A stretch of 22,339 nt of DNA, from positions 1 through 22,339 of the forward strand of contig JAEYNH010000102.1 in the NCBI GenBank assembly GCA_023412655.1, given 5' to 3'. Source of the stretch: Pseudomonadota bacterium. GTDB taxonomy: Bacteria; Pseudomonadota; Alphaproteobacteria; Caulobacterales; Caulobacteraceae. A program made the translations under genes and the position numbers. Under the pieces are notes generated by a model that saw only the letters and a program-made list of their open reading frames with translations, had not been told where the DNA came from and did no database searches. Below are positions 1 through 7,782 of this stretch, in pieces (position 1 is the stretch's first letter; every line of letters starts with the position of its first letter).

Positions 1-935
1 TAGTAGGGCAGCCCTTCGAAGCCTTTCGGGACGCCTGCATCCGGGATGAACCCGTACAGCTCGGTGTCAGGAAGTGCGGCCTGGACCAACTCGCGCACTT
101 TCAGGAGCGCCTCGAGGTCGATCCCGGTCTCTACGCCCATCGATTGCAACATGAACACCAGGTCTTCGGTGACGATGTTGCCGGAGGCGCCAGGTGCGAA
201 CGGGCAGCCGCCGATTCCACCCAAGGAGCTGTCGAGGGTGGTGATCCCTTCCTCAATCGCAGCTAGAGCGTTGGCGAGTCCCAGGCCGCGGGTGTTGTGG
301 AGGTGAACCCCTGTGCAGGCGTCATCTCCGACGACGCCGCGCACTGCCCGGATCATCCGCTTCACCTGGGCCGGGTTGGCGTAGCCGGTGGTGTCGGACA
401 GGCCGACCTCGTCACAGCCCGCAGCCATCAGTTGCTCAGCCAGCCGGAGCACCGCAGCCTCAGGAATCAGGCCCTCGAGGGTGCAGCCGAAGGCTGTGGA
501 AAGACCACCTTCCAGCTTGGGTCGCTCGTGCTTCGGCTGGGCGGAAACGAGCTCGGCGACGCGCCGGGTCTCCGCCAGCATCTCAGCGTGCGTGCGGCGC
601 ACGTTCGCCAAGCTGTGGCTCTCGCTGACGGAAATGGGGATGGTGATCTTGTGGGCGCCGGCGGCGATGGCGGCTTCGGCGCCCTTCAGATTGGGCACCA
701 GTACTGCGACGGTCAGGCCGGGCAGGCTGCGCGCGAAGGCCACCAGTTCGGCGGTGTCGGCCAACTGCGGCAGCAGCTTCGCCGGGACGAAGGAACCGAC
801 CTCGATCTCGCTGACGCCGGCGGCGGCTTCGGCGGCGATCCAGTCCTTCTTCGCCTGCGTGGACATGATGGGCTTGATGCTCTGCAGGCCATCGCGCGGG
901 CCGACTTCGCTGATCTCGATGACGCGACCGTTCAT
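1..935 (-). CDS. HMG-CoA lyase family protein (3' end off window)
   Basis: This is a pyruvate-carboxyltransferase-like TIM-barrel lyase of the hydroxymethylglutaryl-CoA lyase family, which cleaves a tertiary beta-hydroxyacyl-CoA into acetyl-CoA and a keto acid. Visible landmarks are GPRDGLQ with R14 and D15 at the N-terminus, the metal-site HLHNTRG with H211 and H213, and the glycine-rich loop SLGGIGGCPFAPGASGN carrying the catalytic Cys at 244. The 311 residues seen nearly fill the usual family length. The frame still reads at base 3, and the next codon begins TA, so it is either Tyr or a stop. The ATG at 933-935 has a GGAGG about 8 bases upstream and lies 2 bases after the CoA-transferase stop, so it is the fourth gene of a leftward operon. 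Because it follows a CoA-transferase and an aconitase-fold dehydratase, I infer a citramalyl-CoA-like substrate rather than leucine-derived HMG-CoA. The family call is firm; the substrate is inference. Confidence 0.9.
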   Translation of the reverse strand, partial: MNGRVIEISEVGPRDGLQSIKPIMSTQAKKDWIAAEAAAGVSEIEVGSFVPAKLLPQLADTAELVAFARSLPGLTVAVLVPNLKGAEAAIAAGAHKITIPISVSESHSLANVRRTHAEMLAETRRVAELVSAQPKHERPKLEGGLSTAFGCTLEGLIPEAAVLRLAEQLMAAGCDEVGLSDTTGYANPAQVKRMIRAVRGVVGDDACTGVHLHNTRGLGLANALAAIEEGITTLDSSLGGIGGCPFAPGASGNIVTEDLVFMLQSMGVETGIDLEALLKVRELVQAALPDTELYGFIPDAGVPKGFEGLPY

Positions 936-937
936 GT

Positions 938-2152
938 TCAAGCCTCCGCGCCGTCGAGGACGACGCCAGTCTGCAGCAGGGATTCAATCGCGGCGGCGTC
1001 GTAGCCGGCCTCGGCCAGGATAGCCCGGCTGTTCTCGCCCGGACGGGGAAGATCGTGGCGGACGCCGAAGCGGCGGCCGGCCATCTCGATCGGAAGGGCG
1101 GGCAGGTTCACGACCTTGCCGGAGTCGGGCAGCGTCAGCGGGACGAGACCGCCAGAGGCGTTGAGGTGAGGGTCGTCGAACAGTTCTTCCGGCTTCACGA
1201 TCGGGGCGAAGGGCAGGCCCGTCGTCTCGAGCTTGGCCAGCAGTTCGTCCTTGTCCATCGTCGCGAACAGCGCCTGGACCCGCGGCAGGATCCGGTCGCG
1301 GGCCGCCACGCGGTCGTTGTTCTTCACGAGGCCCGGGTCGGCGCCCAAGTCGTCGAAGCCGAAGGCCTTGCAGAACGTCTGCCACTGCCCGTCTGAGACC
1401 ACGCCCACGAAGACGCGCTCGCCGCTCTTGGTCTCGAACTGGTCGTAGATCGCCCAGGCGGAGATGCGGACGGGCATCGGCCGGGCGGCCTGGCCGGTCA
1501 CGGCATACTGGGCCATGTGCTGGCCAACGAGGAACACACAGTTCTCGAACAGGGCGCTCTGGATCAGCTGGCCGCGGCCGGTCGCGTGGCGCTGCTCCAG
1601 CGCCGCGAGGACGCCGATCACGCCGAAGAGTCCGCCCATGACGTCGATCACCGAGGCGCCGGCGCGGAGCGGGCGTTCCGGTGGGCCCGTCATGTAGGCC
1701 AGGCCGCCCATCATCTGGGCGATCTCGTCGAGGGCCGTCCGCTCACCGTAGGGGCCGTTCAGGAAGCCCTTGTCCGAGCAGTAGATCAGGCGCGGATTGG
1801 TCTTCGACAGCGTCTCGTAGCCGAAACCCAGGGCGTCCATGACGCCTGGCCGGAAGTTCTCGATGACCACGTCTGCCTGTCCGACCAGGGCCTCGGCGAC
1901 GGCCTTGCCTTCGGGATGCTTGAGATCGAGCGCCAGGCTGCGCTTGTTGCGCGAATACATGGGGAAGTAGCCGGCGCCGGAGCCCACCAGGCGGCGGGTG
2001 TTGTCGCCGCCCTTGGGTTCGATCTTGATCACCTCGGCGCCCAGGTCGGCGAGGACCATGCCGGTGGTCGGGCCCATGACCATGTGGGTGAACTCGACCA
2101 CCTTGATCCCGGCGAGGGGCAGGGCGGTCCGGTCGGAAGCGGCGTCAGTCAT
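938..2152 (-). CDS. CaiB/BaiF family III CoA-transferase
   Basis: This 404-residue cytoplasmic protein would move CoA from an acyl-CoA donor to a carboxylic acid. It shows the family's N-terminal pattern (GIKVVEFTHMVMGPTTG, then LADLGAEVIKIEPKGGD near residues 33-50), the RNKRSLALDL block (68-77), VIENFRPGVMDALGFGY (96-112) and the ALEQRHATGRGQ segment near 185-196. D170 in ASVIDVMGG sits where the covalent catalytic aspartate of formyl-CoA transferase lies. Length is normal for the family. The start overlaps the LeuD-like stop by ATGA, so translation is probably coupled. Family III includes succinyl-CoA:L-malate/L-citramalate CoA-transferase. With a hydratase upstream and an HMG-CoA-lyase-like gene downstream, activation of a hydroxylated dicarboxylate is the likeliest job. 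The donor and the acid cannot be read from sequence. Confidence 0.93.
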   Translation of the reverse strand: MTDAASDRTALPLAGIKVVEFTHMVMGPTTGMVLADLGAEVIKIEPKGGDNTRRLVGSGAGYFPMYSRNKRSLALDLKHPEGKAVAEALVGQADVVIENFRPGVMDALGFGYETLSKTNPRLIYCSDKGFLNGPYGERTALDEIAQMMGGLAYMTGPPERPLRAGASVIDVMGGLFGVIGVLAALEQRHATGRGQLIQSALFENCVFLVGQHMAQYAVTGQAARPMPVRISAWAIYDQFETKSGERVFVGVVSDGQWQTFCKAFGFDDLGADPGLVKNNDRVAARDRILPRVQALFATMDKDELLAKLETTGLPFAPIVKPEELFDDPHLNASGGLVPLTLPDSGKVVNLPALPIEMAGRRFGVRHDLPRPGENSRAILAEAGYDAAAIESLLQTGVVLDGAEA

Positions 2153-2814
2153 CGCGGCGTGGTTCCATCAAGCTTGGCGGCGTCGGCGCCAGAAAGGTCA
2201 AGGCGGCGCCAGGGGCGGTCCTGGCGGTAAGCGGTCTCGAAGGCGTCGATGTGAGCGCGGCGCTTCAACGTGACGCCGATCATGTCCAGGCCCTCGAGCA
2301 GCATCTCGCGGTCACTCTCGGCGATGGCGAAGGTGAGCGGCTCGGCGCCGGGCAGGGTGATGGTCTGAGCCTCCAGGTCGACCGCCAGGCGCAGGCCGGG
2401 CGCCGCCTCGGCGGCGGTGGCCAGGGCCTGGACCTGAGCCTCGGGCAGGACGACCGGCAGGATGCCGTTGCGCACGCAATTGCCCTGGAAGATCGCGCCG
2501 AAGGACGGCGCCACAATGCAGCGGACGCCATACTCGTGCAGGGCCCAGACGGCGTGCTCCCGGGACGATCCGCAGCCGAAGTTGCCCCCCGTGAGCAGGA
2601 TCCGTGCGTCCCGGTAGCCGGGGCGGTTGAGCACGAAGGTGGGGGCCTCCCGACGGGTTTCCACATCGGCGTAGCGCCAGTTGGCGAAGAGGCCCTCCGA
2701 CAGGCCCACCTTCGACACCTTCTTCATTTCCCGCGAGGGGATGATGGCGTCTGTATCGACGTTGGCGCGCATCAGCGGGGCTGCGACGCCTTCCAGGCGG
2801 ACGAACTTCTCCAT
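2149..2814 (-). CDS. LeuD-like aconitase-family small (swivel) subunit
   Basis: This 221-residue protein is the small subunit of an isopropylmalate-isomerase-type (de)hydratase, pairing with the large subunit just upstream. Hallmarks are NVDTDAIIPSREM (18-30), the GGNFGCGSSREHA loop (76-88) and APSFGAIFQGNCVRNGILPV (102-121), all in the order expected for LeuD. It starts one base after the large-subunit stop, with GGAGG 7 bases upstream of ATG. The segment after IIP reads SREMKKVSKVG, where leucine-pathway LeuD commonly has a QFLK-type sequence. I take this as a sign of a side-branch subfamily. No leuA or leuB lies nearby, and the next genes are a CoA-transferase and a lyase, so a role in catabolism (for example citraconate or maleate-type hydration) is more likely than leucine synthesis. 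LeuD family membership is clear; the substrate is inferred. Confidence 0.92.
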   Translation of the reverse strand: MEKFVRLEGVAAPLMRANVDTDAIIPSREMKKVSKVGLSEGLFANWRYADVETRREAPTFVLNRPGYRDARILLTGGNFGCGSSREHAVWALHEYGVRCIVAPSFGAIFQGNCVRNGILPVVLPEAQVQALATAAEAAPGLRLAVDLEAQTITLPGAEPLTFAIAESDREMLLEGLDMIGVTLKRRAHIDAFETAYRQDRPWRRLDLSGADAAKLDGTTPR

Positions 2815-2815
2815 C

Positions 2816-4222
2816 TCAGGCCTCCAGGGCGCGGACGTCGGCGATACGGCCGGCGACGGCCGACGCGGCGACGGTGGCCGGGCTGGCCAGGTGCGAGCGG
2901 ACGCCCGGGCCCTGGCGGTTCTCGAAGTTGCGGTTGGTGGACGTCACCACGCGCTCCTTCTCGGCGAAGTGCTCGCCGCCGGCGAAGAAGCACATCGAAC
3001 AGCCGGACTTCCGCCACTCGAAGCCGGCTTCCAGGAACACCTTGTCCAGGCCCTCGGCTTCGGCGGCAGCCCGAACCCGCATGGAGCCGGGAACCACGAT
3101 GGCGCGGACGCCCGGCGCAACCCGGCGGCCCCGCAGGACGTCGGCCGCGGCGCGTAGGTCGGTGAGCCGGCCGTTGGTGCAACTGCCGATGAAGGCTGAC
3201 TGGATCGGGAGGCCGATGACGGACGCGCCCGGTTCCAGGTCCATGTAGGCCAGGGCCGCCTCGGCGCCGGCCCGCTGCTTCGGATCGGCGAAGGTGGCGG
3301 GGGCGGGGACAGCCCCGGTCACCGGGATGGCATGCTGAGGGCTGGTGCCCCAGGTGATCATCGGTGCGATCTGGGCGGCGTCGACGCGGATTTCCTTGTC
3401 GTAGACCGCGTCGGCATCGCTGCGCAGGCTCAGCCAGTCCGCGGCGGCCTGGTTCCACAGCTCGCCCTCCGGCGCCAGGGGGCGACCACGGAGATAGGCC
3501 AGCGTCTTTTCGTCGGGCGCGCAGAGGCCGGTCCACGCGGCGAACTCAACGGCCATGTTGCAGAGCGTGAGACGTCCCTCGATCGACAGAGCCTCCACCG
3601 CCGAACCGGCGAACTCCACCACATAGCCCGCGCCGCCGGAGGCGGTGTGTTCACCGATCAGGTGGAGGATCATGTCCTTCGGTGTGACGCCCGGAGCAAG
3701 CGCGCCGGCGAAGGTGACCCGCATGGTTCGTGGCCGGCGCACGGCCAGGGTCTGCGTCGCCAGGGCGTGCTCGCCCTCGGTCGAGCCGATCCCCCATGCG
3801 AGGGCGCCGACGCCGCCCTGGGTGCAGGTGTGGCTGTCGGGGCAGACGATGGTGAGGCCGGGTTGGGCGAGGCCGAGCTCGGGAGACACCACATGGACGA
3901 TGCCCTGGCTGGGGTCGTCGATGTCCAGGACGCGGATGCCCGCCGCCGCCGCCGCGGCCCGGGTCTCCTGGATGAAGGCCTTGCCACCGGGCATGGCCGT
4001 GTCGTCGCTGCGCGACAGGAACGTGTCGACGATGTGGTCCATGCAGACCAGGGTCTGCCCGGGACTGCGCACCGGGCGCCCGGCCTCGGCGAGGCTCTTC
4101 AGTGCGATGGAGCCGGTGCGCTCGTGCAGCAGCACGCGATCGACGTAGAGCAGGCTCGTGCCGTCCGGCAGGTCGGCGACGAGATGCTGGTCCCAGATCT
4201 TCTCGACGATCGTCTTGCCCAT
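2816..4222 (-). CDS. LeuC-like aconitase-family large subunit ([4Fe-4S] (de)hydratase)
   Basis: This 468-residue protein matches the length of LeuC and should bind a [4Fe-4S] cluster that activates a hydroxy- or unsaturated di/tricarboxylate. Cluster ligands are visible as C348 in IGSCTNGR and C408/C411 in SGCSMCFF. MDH (61-63), CPDSHTCTQGG (127-137) and GIGSTEGEHALATQTL (144-159) are also family signatures. Two usually conserved places differ from leucine-pathway enzymes: HERTGSIALKSL (33-44) replaces the common E-TSPQAFE type, and CNMAVEFAAWTGLCAPDE (221-238) lacks the usual GARAG. It is the first gene of the leftward operon, divergent from the amidohydrolase gene at 4403 across a 180-bp spacer. 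These deviations, together with the neighbours, argue for a hydratase acting on a C4-C6 unsaturated diacid such as citraconate or maleate. It could still moonlight as isopropylmalate isomerase. Confidence 0.92.
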   Translation of the reverse strand: MGKTIVEKIWDQHLVADLPDGTSLLYVDRVLLHERTGSIALKSLAEAGRPVRSPGQTLVCMDHIVDTFLSRSDDTAMPGGKAFIQETRAAAAAAGIRVLDIDDPSQGIVHVVSPELGLAQPGLTIVCPDSHTCTQGGVGALAWGIGSTEGEHALATQTLAVRRPRTMRVTFAGALAPGVTPKDMILHLIGEHTASGGAGYVVEFAGSAVEALSIEGRLTLCNMAVEFAAWTGLCAPDEKTLAYLRGRPLAPEGELWNQAAADWLSLRSDADAVYDKEIRVDAAQIAPMITWGTSPQHAIPVTGAVPAPATFADPKQRAGAEAALAYMDLEPGASVIGLPIQSAFIGSCTNGRLTDLRAAADVLRGRRVAPGVRAIVVPGSMRVRAAAEAEGLDKVFLEAGFEWRKSGCSMCFFAGGEHFAEKERVVTSTNRNFENRQGPGVRSHLASPATVAASAVAGRIADVRALEA

Positions 4223-4402
4223 GGGGCCGTCCCGCCTCGCTGCGCCGTTTTCGTGAGGGGGGCAGTCTCTACCGACCGCAGCCGTGAGCGGTTGCAGCTT
4301 CGTCGGGATGTAACCGCTAGGTGGGGTTTTTCGACGTCAGTCGTTACGCGAACCGCGCACGCGGCCTAGCTACTTCGCCGTGTCGTTTTATCCGGAGCTA
4401 GA
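4223..4402. promoter_or_regulatory. Divergent promoter region with a spaced inverted repeat
   Basis: This 180-bp spacer separates the leftward leuCD-like operon from the rightward amidohydrolase operon, so both promoters must lie here. It contains an exact 7-bp inverted repeat, AGCGGTT at 4287-4293 and AACCGCT at 4312-4318, with an 18-bp gap. The two arm centres are about 25 bp apart. A regulator such as the IclR protein at 6988-7782 could bind here; that is inference. An SD-like GGAG at 4394-4397 precedes the ATG at 4403. I do not see a convincing -35/-10 pair in either direction. Confidence 0.45.
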
Positions 4403-5074
4403 ATGCAGCTTTCCGATCAAACCCCGCGCGAATACTACGCGGAGATCAAGGCGCGCCCCACGCGGGCCAAGTTCGGCTTCGGAGCCAAGGCCGCGATCGT
4501 CAATATCGACCTTCAGCGCGCCTATACCTCGGTTGGCGAGTTCGCCACCGCCTACGAGACTGATCCTCGGCAGCTCGAATACATCAACGAGATTTCGGAT
4601 CTCGCGCGAGGCCACGGCCTGCCGGTGATCTGGACCTATGTGGCCTACATGGAAAGCGCCGCCGACGCCGGTGTATGGGGGACGCGGACGAACACCCCCG
4701 ACAGCCTTCAGAACATCAAGGTCGGCAGCCGGCGGGCCGAGTTCGATCCGCGCCTGCGGATCGACACCTCGGTGGACGCGGTGTTCAATAAGCGGATGGC
4801 GTCGGCCTTCCACGAGACGCCGCTCCAGTCGCTGCTGGTCTGGCACAAGGTGGACACGGTGATCATCACCGGCGGCTCGACCTCAGGCTGCGTGCGCGCG
4901 ACGGCTGTCGACAGCCTGATGCGCGGCTACCGGACGATCGTTCCTGAGGAGTGCGTGGCCGACAAGCACGAGATCCCGCACTTCGCCAACCTGGCGGACA
5001 TGCTGCTCAAGTATGCCGACGTCGAGCCGGTCTCGGCGGTGCGTGACTACCTGACCAACTGGAACCCGGCATGA
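4403..5074 (+). CDS. Isochorismatase-like cysteine amidohydrolase (N-carbamoylsarcosine amidase type)
   Basis: This 223-residue cytoplasmic hydrolase has the Asp-Lys-Cys triad of the isochorismatase-like superfamily: D36 in VNIDLQRAYT, K130 in VFNKRMASAF and C163 in TGGSTSGCVRATAVDSLMRGY. The STSGCVRATAVD block with a following ADK is characteristic of the N-carbamoylsarcosine amidase and maleamate amidohydrolase branch, so amide or carbamoyl cleavage releasing ammonia is more likely than isochorismate hydrolysis. It is the first gene of the rightward operon, with GGAG 5-8 bases upstream. Its TGA overlaps the next gene's ATG (ATGA). Maleamate amidohydrolase (NicF) is a family member that feeds an unsaturated diacid into further metabolism. 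The divergent aconitase-fold hydratase would be a logical next step here. The exact substrate is not determinable. Confidence 0.9.
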   Translation: MQLSDQTPREYYAEIKARPTRAKFGFGAKAAIVNIDLQRAYTSVGEFATAYETDPRQLEYINEISDLARGHGLPVIWTYVAYMESAADAGVWGTRTNTPDSLQNIKVGSRRAEFDPRLRIDTSVDAVFNKRMASAFHETPLQSLLVWHKVDTVIITGGSTSGCVRATAVDSLMRGYRTIVPEECVADKHEIPHFANLADMLLKYADVEPVSAVRDYLTNWNPA

Positions 5075-6033
5075 AGGCCGATCCCAATCTCTACGACTAC
5101 TGGCCGTATCGGGACCGCCCGCCGATCGTCTGGCCGGGCGGGAAGAAGCTGGCCTTCTGGATCGCGCCGAACATCGAGTTTTACGAGTTGGACCCGCCGG
5201 TAAACGTCTCGCGGCCCGGTTGGCCGAGGCCCTCGCCGGACGTGGTTGGTTACTCTCAGCGCGACTGGGGCAACCGCGTCGGCCATTGGCGGCTGATGGA
5301 ACTGATGGACAAGTACGGCATGCGAGGATCGATCTCGCTGTCGACGGCCCTGATCGACCATCACCCGGAAATCATCGAAGCGTGCGTGGCGCGCCGCTGG
5401 GAGTTCTTCTCCCACGGCATCTACAACACCCGCTATTCCTACAACATGGACGAGGCCCAGGAACGGGCCATCATCGAGGACTCGATCCGCTCGATCCAGG
5501 CTGCCACCGGGCAGCGCATCCGGGGTTACCTGGCGCCGGCGCTGACCCATACCGAGCGGACCCTGGAGCTCCTGGGCGAGTACGACTTCTGGTACACCTG
5601 CGACCTGTTCCAGGACGACCAGCCCCAGCCGGTAAAGACTGCCACGGGCAAGCTGATCTCGATGCCCTATTCGCTCGAGGTCAACGACGTCATCATCTAC
5701 GGCTCGCAGGGGATGTCGGCGCAGCGGTATGGCGATGTCCTGAAGCGCCACTTCGACCAGTTGCTGGAGGAAGGCGAGCAGAGCGGGACAGTGATGTGCA
5801 TTCCGCTGCATGCCTACCTGGTCAGCCAGCCGCACCGCCTAGGCGCCTTCGCAGAGGCGCTGCGGTACATCTCCGAGAACAGCGCCGACGTCTGGGTGAC
5901 CACTGCCGTGGAGATCGCCGAGGTCTATCGCGAGCAATACTTCGACCAAACCCTGGACGACATCGCCTCCCGTGGCCTGGCTACGGGAGGGACGGGCTTC
6001 GCCCCAGCCGAGGATTCCCATGCCGGTTCCTGA
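5071..6033 (+). CDS. PuuE/imidase-like polysaccharide-deacetylase-fold hydrolase (probably active copy)
   Basis: This 320-residue protein has the NodB/polysaccharide-deacetylase barrel in the variant seen in PuuE-type allantoinases. WPGGKKLAFWIAPNIEFYEL, near residues 21-40, replaces the TFDDG motif of true sugar deacetylases. Next come RDWGNRVGHWRL, then WEFFSHGIYN with the family histidine, then GYLAPALTHTERTLELL, and near the C-terminus CIPLHAYLVSQPHR. There is no signal peptide, so it should act in the cytoplasm on a small cyclic amide rather than on cell-wall sugar. PuuE opens the hydantoin ring of allantoin, and to my recollection some bacterial cyclic-imide hydrolases share this fold. 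It lies between an amidohydrolase and a second PuuE-like gene, with ATGA coupling upstream. The fold call is strong; the ring substrate is inferred. Confidence 0.85.
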   Translation: MKADPNLYDYWPYRDRPPIVWPGGKKLAFWIAPNIEFYELDPPVNVSRPGWPRPSPDVVGYSQRDWGNRVGHWRLMELMDKYGMRGSISLSTALIDHHPEIIEACVARRWEFFSHGIYNTRYSYNMDEAQERAIIEDSIRSIQAATGQRIRGYLAPALTHTERTLELLGEYDFWYTCDLFQDDQPQPVKTATGKLISMPYSLEVNDVIIYGSQGMSAQRYGDVLKRHFDQLLEEGEQSGTVMCIPLHAYLVSQPHRLGAFAEALRYISENSADVWVTTAVEIAEVYREQYFDQTLDDIASRGLATGGTGFAPAEDSHAGS

Positions 6034-6985
6034 CGAGTACCTGCTCTATCCGAACCGCCGCTACGGCGGAGATCATGACCGCTATCCCTGGCGGCCGTCG
6101 GCGGACCGCCCGCCGGTTGCCTGGCCGGGCGGTGCGGCGGTGGCCTGCATGATCGTGGTTCCGCTCGAGTTCCACATGCTCAATCCCCAGGGCAAGCCGT
6201 TCAAGCATCCTGGGGCTATGGTGACGCCCTATCCGGACCTGCGGCATTACACGACCCGGGACTACGGCAATCGCGTCGGGGTGTTCCGGATCCTGCGGGA
6301 ACTGAAGGCCGCGGGTTTCAAGGCCACCGTCCCCATCAATGCGGCGCTGCTGTCGCGAGCCCGCCCCCTTGTGGACGCCGTCTTGGAGGACGGCCACGAG
6401 ATCGCCGCCTACGGGATAGATACGGACCACATCCACTGGAGCGGACTGGCCGAGGGGGTCGAGCGGGAATGGGTCAGGGCGACGCGGCGGGCGTTCGACG
6501 AGGCCGGGTTGAAGCCTCGGGCTTGGATGAGCCCTGCGCGGCAGCAGTCCTTCGAAACCCTCGACCTTATCGCCGAGGCCGGCTTCGACGTCTGTCTGGA
6601 CTGGGAACAGGATACCGTGCCGGTGCCGATGAAGACGGCCACTGGAGCTGTGGCGGCGGTCCCGCTCTCGAATGAGCTGGACGACCGTCTCCTGCTGAAC
6701 GACCGGCGCCAGACCGAGGCCGAGTGGATCGAGCAGATTCTCGAGGCGGCGCGCCTCACAAAGGAGGAGGCCGGACGCTACGGAGGGCAGATACTGAGCT
6801 TCAGCCTGACGCCCTACATCGCCGGCCAGCCCTTCCGGACCTGGGCGCTGCGCAGAATCCTGTCCGCCCTGGCCGCAGACGCCCAGGTATGGCCGGCCAC
6901 GGCCGGCCAGATCAGCGACGCCTCCGGCGCTACGGGCGGGAGCGTCGTCGGAACGGCCGCCCAACCCGCGCCCTGCGTGGCCTAG
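6020..6985 (+). CDS. Second PuuE-like polysaccharide-deacetylase-fold protein, divergent
   Basis: This 321-residue paralogue follows the previous gene with a 14-bp overlap. I choose the ATG at 6020 because GAGG lies at 6010-6013 and the protein then begins directly with the conserved N-terminal region; an upstream in-frame ATG at 5972 would add 16 unrelated residues. Shared landmarks are DRPPVAWPGGAAVACMIVV, TTRDYGNRVGVFRIL and PYIAGQPFR. The positions that carry histidine in the first copy differ: SHG is AYG here (in EIAAYGID), and PLHAYL corresponds to SLTPYI. Either this copy acts on a different substrate with other residues, or it is a non-catalytic partner of the first. It has no signal peptide. 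Its stop lies 2 bases from the convergent IclR gene's stop. Confidence 0.82.
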   Translation: MPVPDEYLLYPNRRYGGDHDRYPWRPSADRPPVAWPGGAAVACMIVVPLEFHMLNPQGKPFKHPGAMVTPYPDLRHYTTRDYGNRVGVFRILRELKAAGFKATVPINAALLSRARPLVDAVLEDGHEIAAYGIDTDHIHWSGLAEGVEREWVRATRRAFDEAGLKPRAWMSPARQQSFETLDLIAEAGFDVCLDWEQDTVPVPMKTATGAVAAVPLSNELDDRLLLNDRRQTEAEWIEQILEAARLTKEEAGRYGGQILSFSLTPYIAGQPFRTWALRRILSALAADAQVWPATAGQISDASGATGGSVVGTAAQPAPCVA

Positions 6986-6987
6986 GA

Positions 6988-7782
6988 CTAGAGATCATCG
7001 GTCTCGGGCACTAGGTAATCGAGGTCGCGGCCCACCGCCCTGGCGGCGTCAACCACGTCCTGCGCGCAGGTCGCCACGGCCTTGGTCATCGAGACGGCGG
7101 ACGCCAGGAAGATTAGCGCCAGGGTTCCGCACAGCTTGCCATTGTGGAAGATCGGCGCGGCGATCGCTGAGTTCTTGCCGGGCGGGACCGTGAAGCGGTT
7201 CCGGCCGCGCGTCGCGAAACCTTTCGCCCGGATTTCGTCCAGGGCGGCGTCGGAGGTGAAGCCTAGGGCGTTGTCCCCAGGGTCGTCGGAGGCCATCAGG
7301 TCGCTGCGGCTGAGTTGCCGATCCCGTTCGCTTGAAAAGGCGAGATAGACCAGCCCCGCCGCCGATTGGGTCAGCGGATAGACGAACCCCGGATAGTAAG
7401 TCGAAAGGGTGTATGGCGAGATGGTGTGGGTGGACTCCCGCACGATCATGTTCATGCCGAAGCGGGTCGACACCGCGACCGGCCAGCCGTGGGTTTTGGT
7501 CAGCTCGACGATGTGGCGTCGGGCGACGGAGCCTAGCAGGCTATGGTCCTGGTAGCCGCTGGCAAGGGATTGGACCAACGCCGTGGGACGATAGTTCTTC
7601 CGGCCGGGCTCCTGTTCGATCATCCCTTCATGGACAAGCGTTGAGACGAGGCGTGCGCCGGTGGCGTACGGCACTTTGGCGGCCCGGGAGATCTCCATGA
7701 TCGACAGCGAGCCCGCCGAATTGATCGCTCGGAGCACTGCCAAGCTCCTGCTCACCGACCGGATGGGAACGCCCCGTTCCAT
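6988..7782 (-). CDS. IclR-family transcriptional regulator
   Basis: This 264-residue regulator has an N-terminal winged helix-turn-helix (about 10-70), with LSIMEISRAAKVPYATGARL as the HTH region followed by LVHEGMIEQEPGRKNYRPT as the wing. A C-terminal IclR ligand-binding domain follows, including the PLTQSAAGLVYLAF segment and the late NSAIAAPIFHNGKLCGTLAL strand. The N-terminal opening IRSVSRSLAVLRAIN resembles the MhpR-type branch. It is convergent with the amidohydrolase operon (2 bases between stops) and divergent from the gene at 8120. IclR proteins usually respond to a small acid and control adjacent catabolic genes, so the two divergent operons at 4223-4402 are the obvious target. 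Its 5' region could also reach the exported cluster to the right. Confidence 0.93.
   Translation of the reverse strand: MERGVPIRSVSRSLAVLRAINSAGSLSIMEISRAAKVPYATGARLVSTLVHEGMIEQEPGRKNYRPTALVQSLASGYQDHSLLGSVARRHIVELTKTHGWPVAVSTRFGMNMIVRESTHTISPYTLSTYYPGFVYPLTQSAAGLVYLAFSSERDRQLSRSDLMASDDPGDNALGFTSDAALDEIRAKGFATRGRNRFTVPPGKNSAIAAPIFHNGKLCGTLALIFLASAVSMTKAVATCAQDVVDAARAVGRDLDYLVPETDDL

Noticed and set aside
2149..4222. Assigning leuC and leuD as leucine-biosynthesis genes
   Set aside because: Family membership is certain, but motif changes and a catabolic operon context make the biosynthetic symbol misleading.
5071..6985. True polysaccharide (peptidoglycan or chitin) deacetylases
   Set aside because: There is no signal peptide and the TFDDG metal motif is missing; the pattern follows PuuE-type small-molecule hydrolases.
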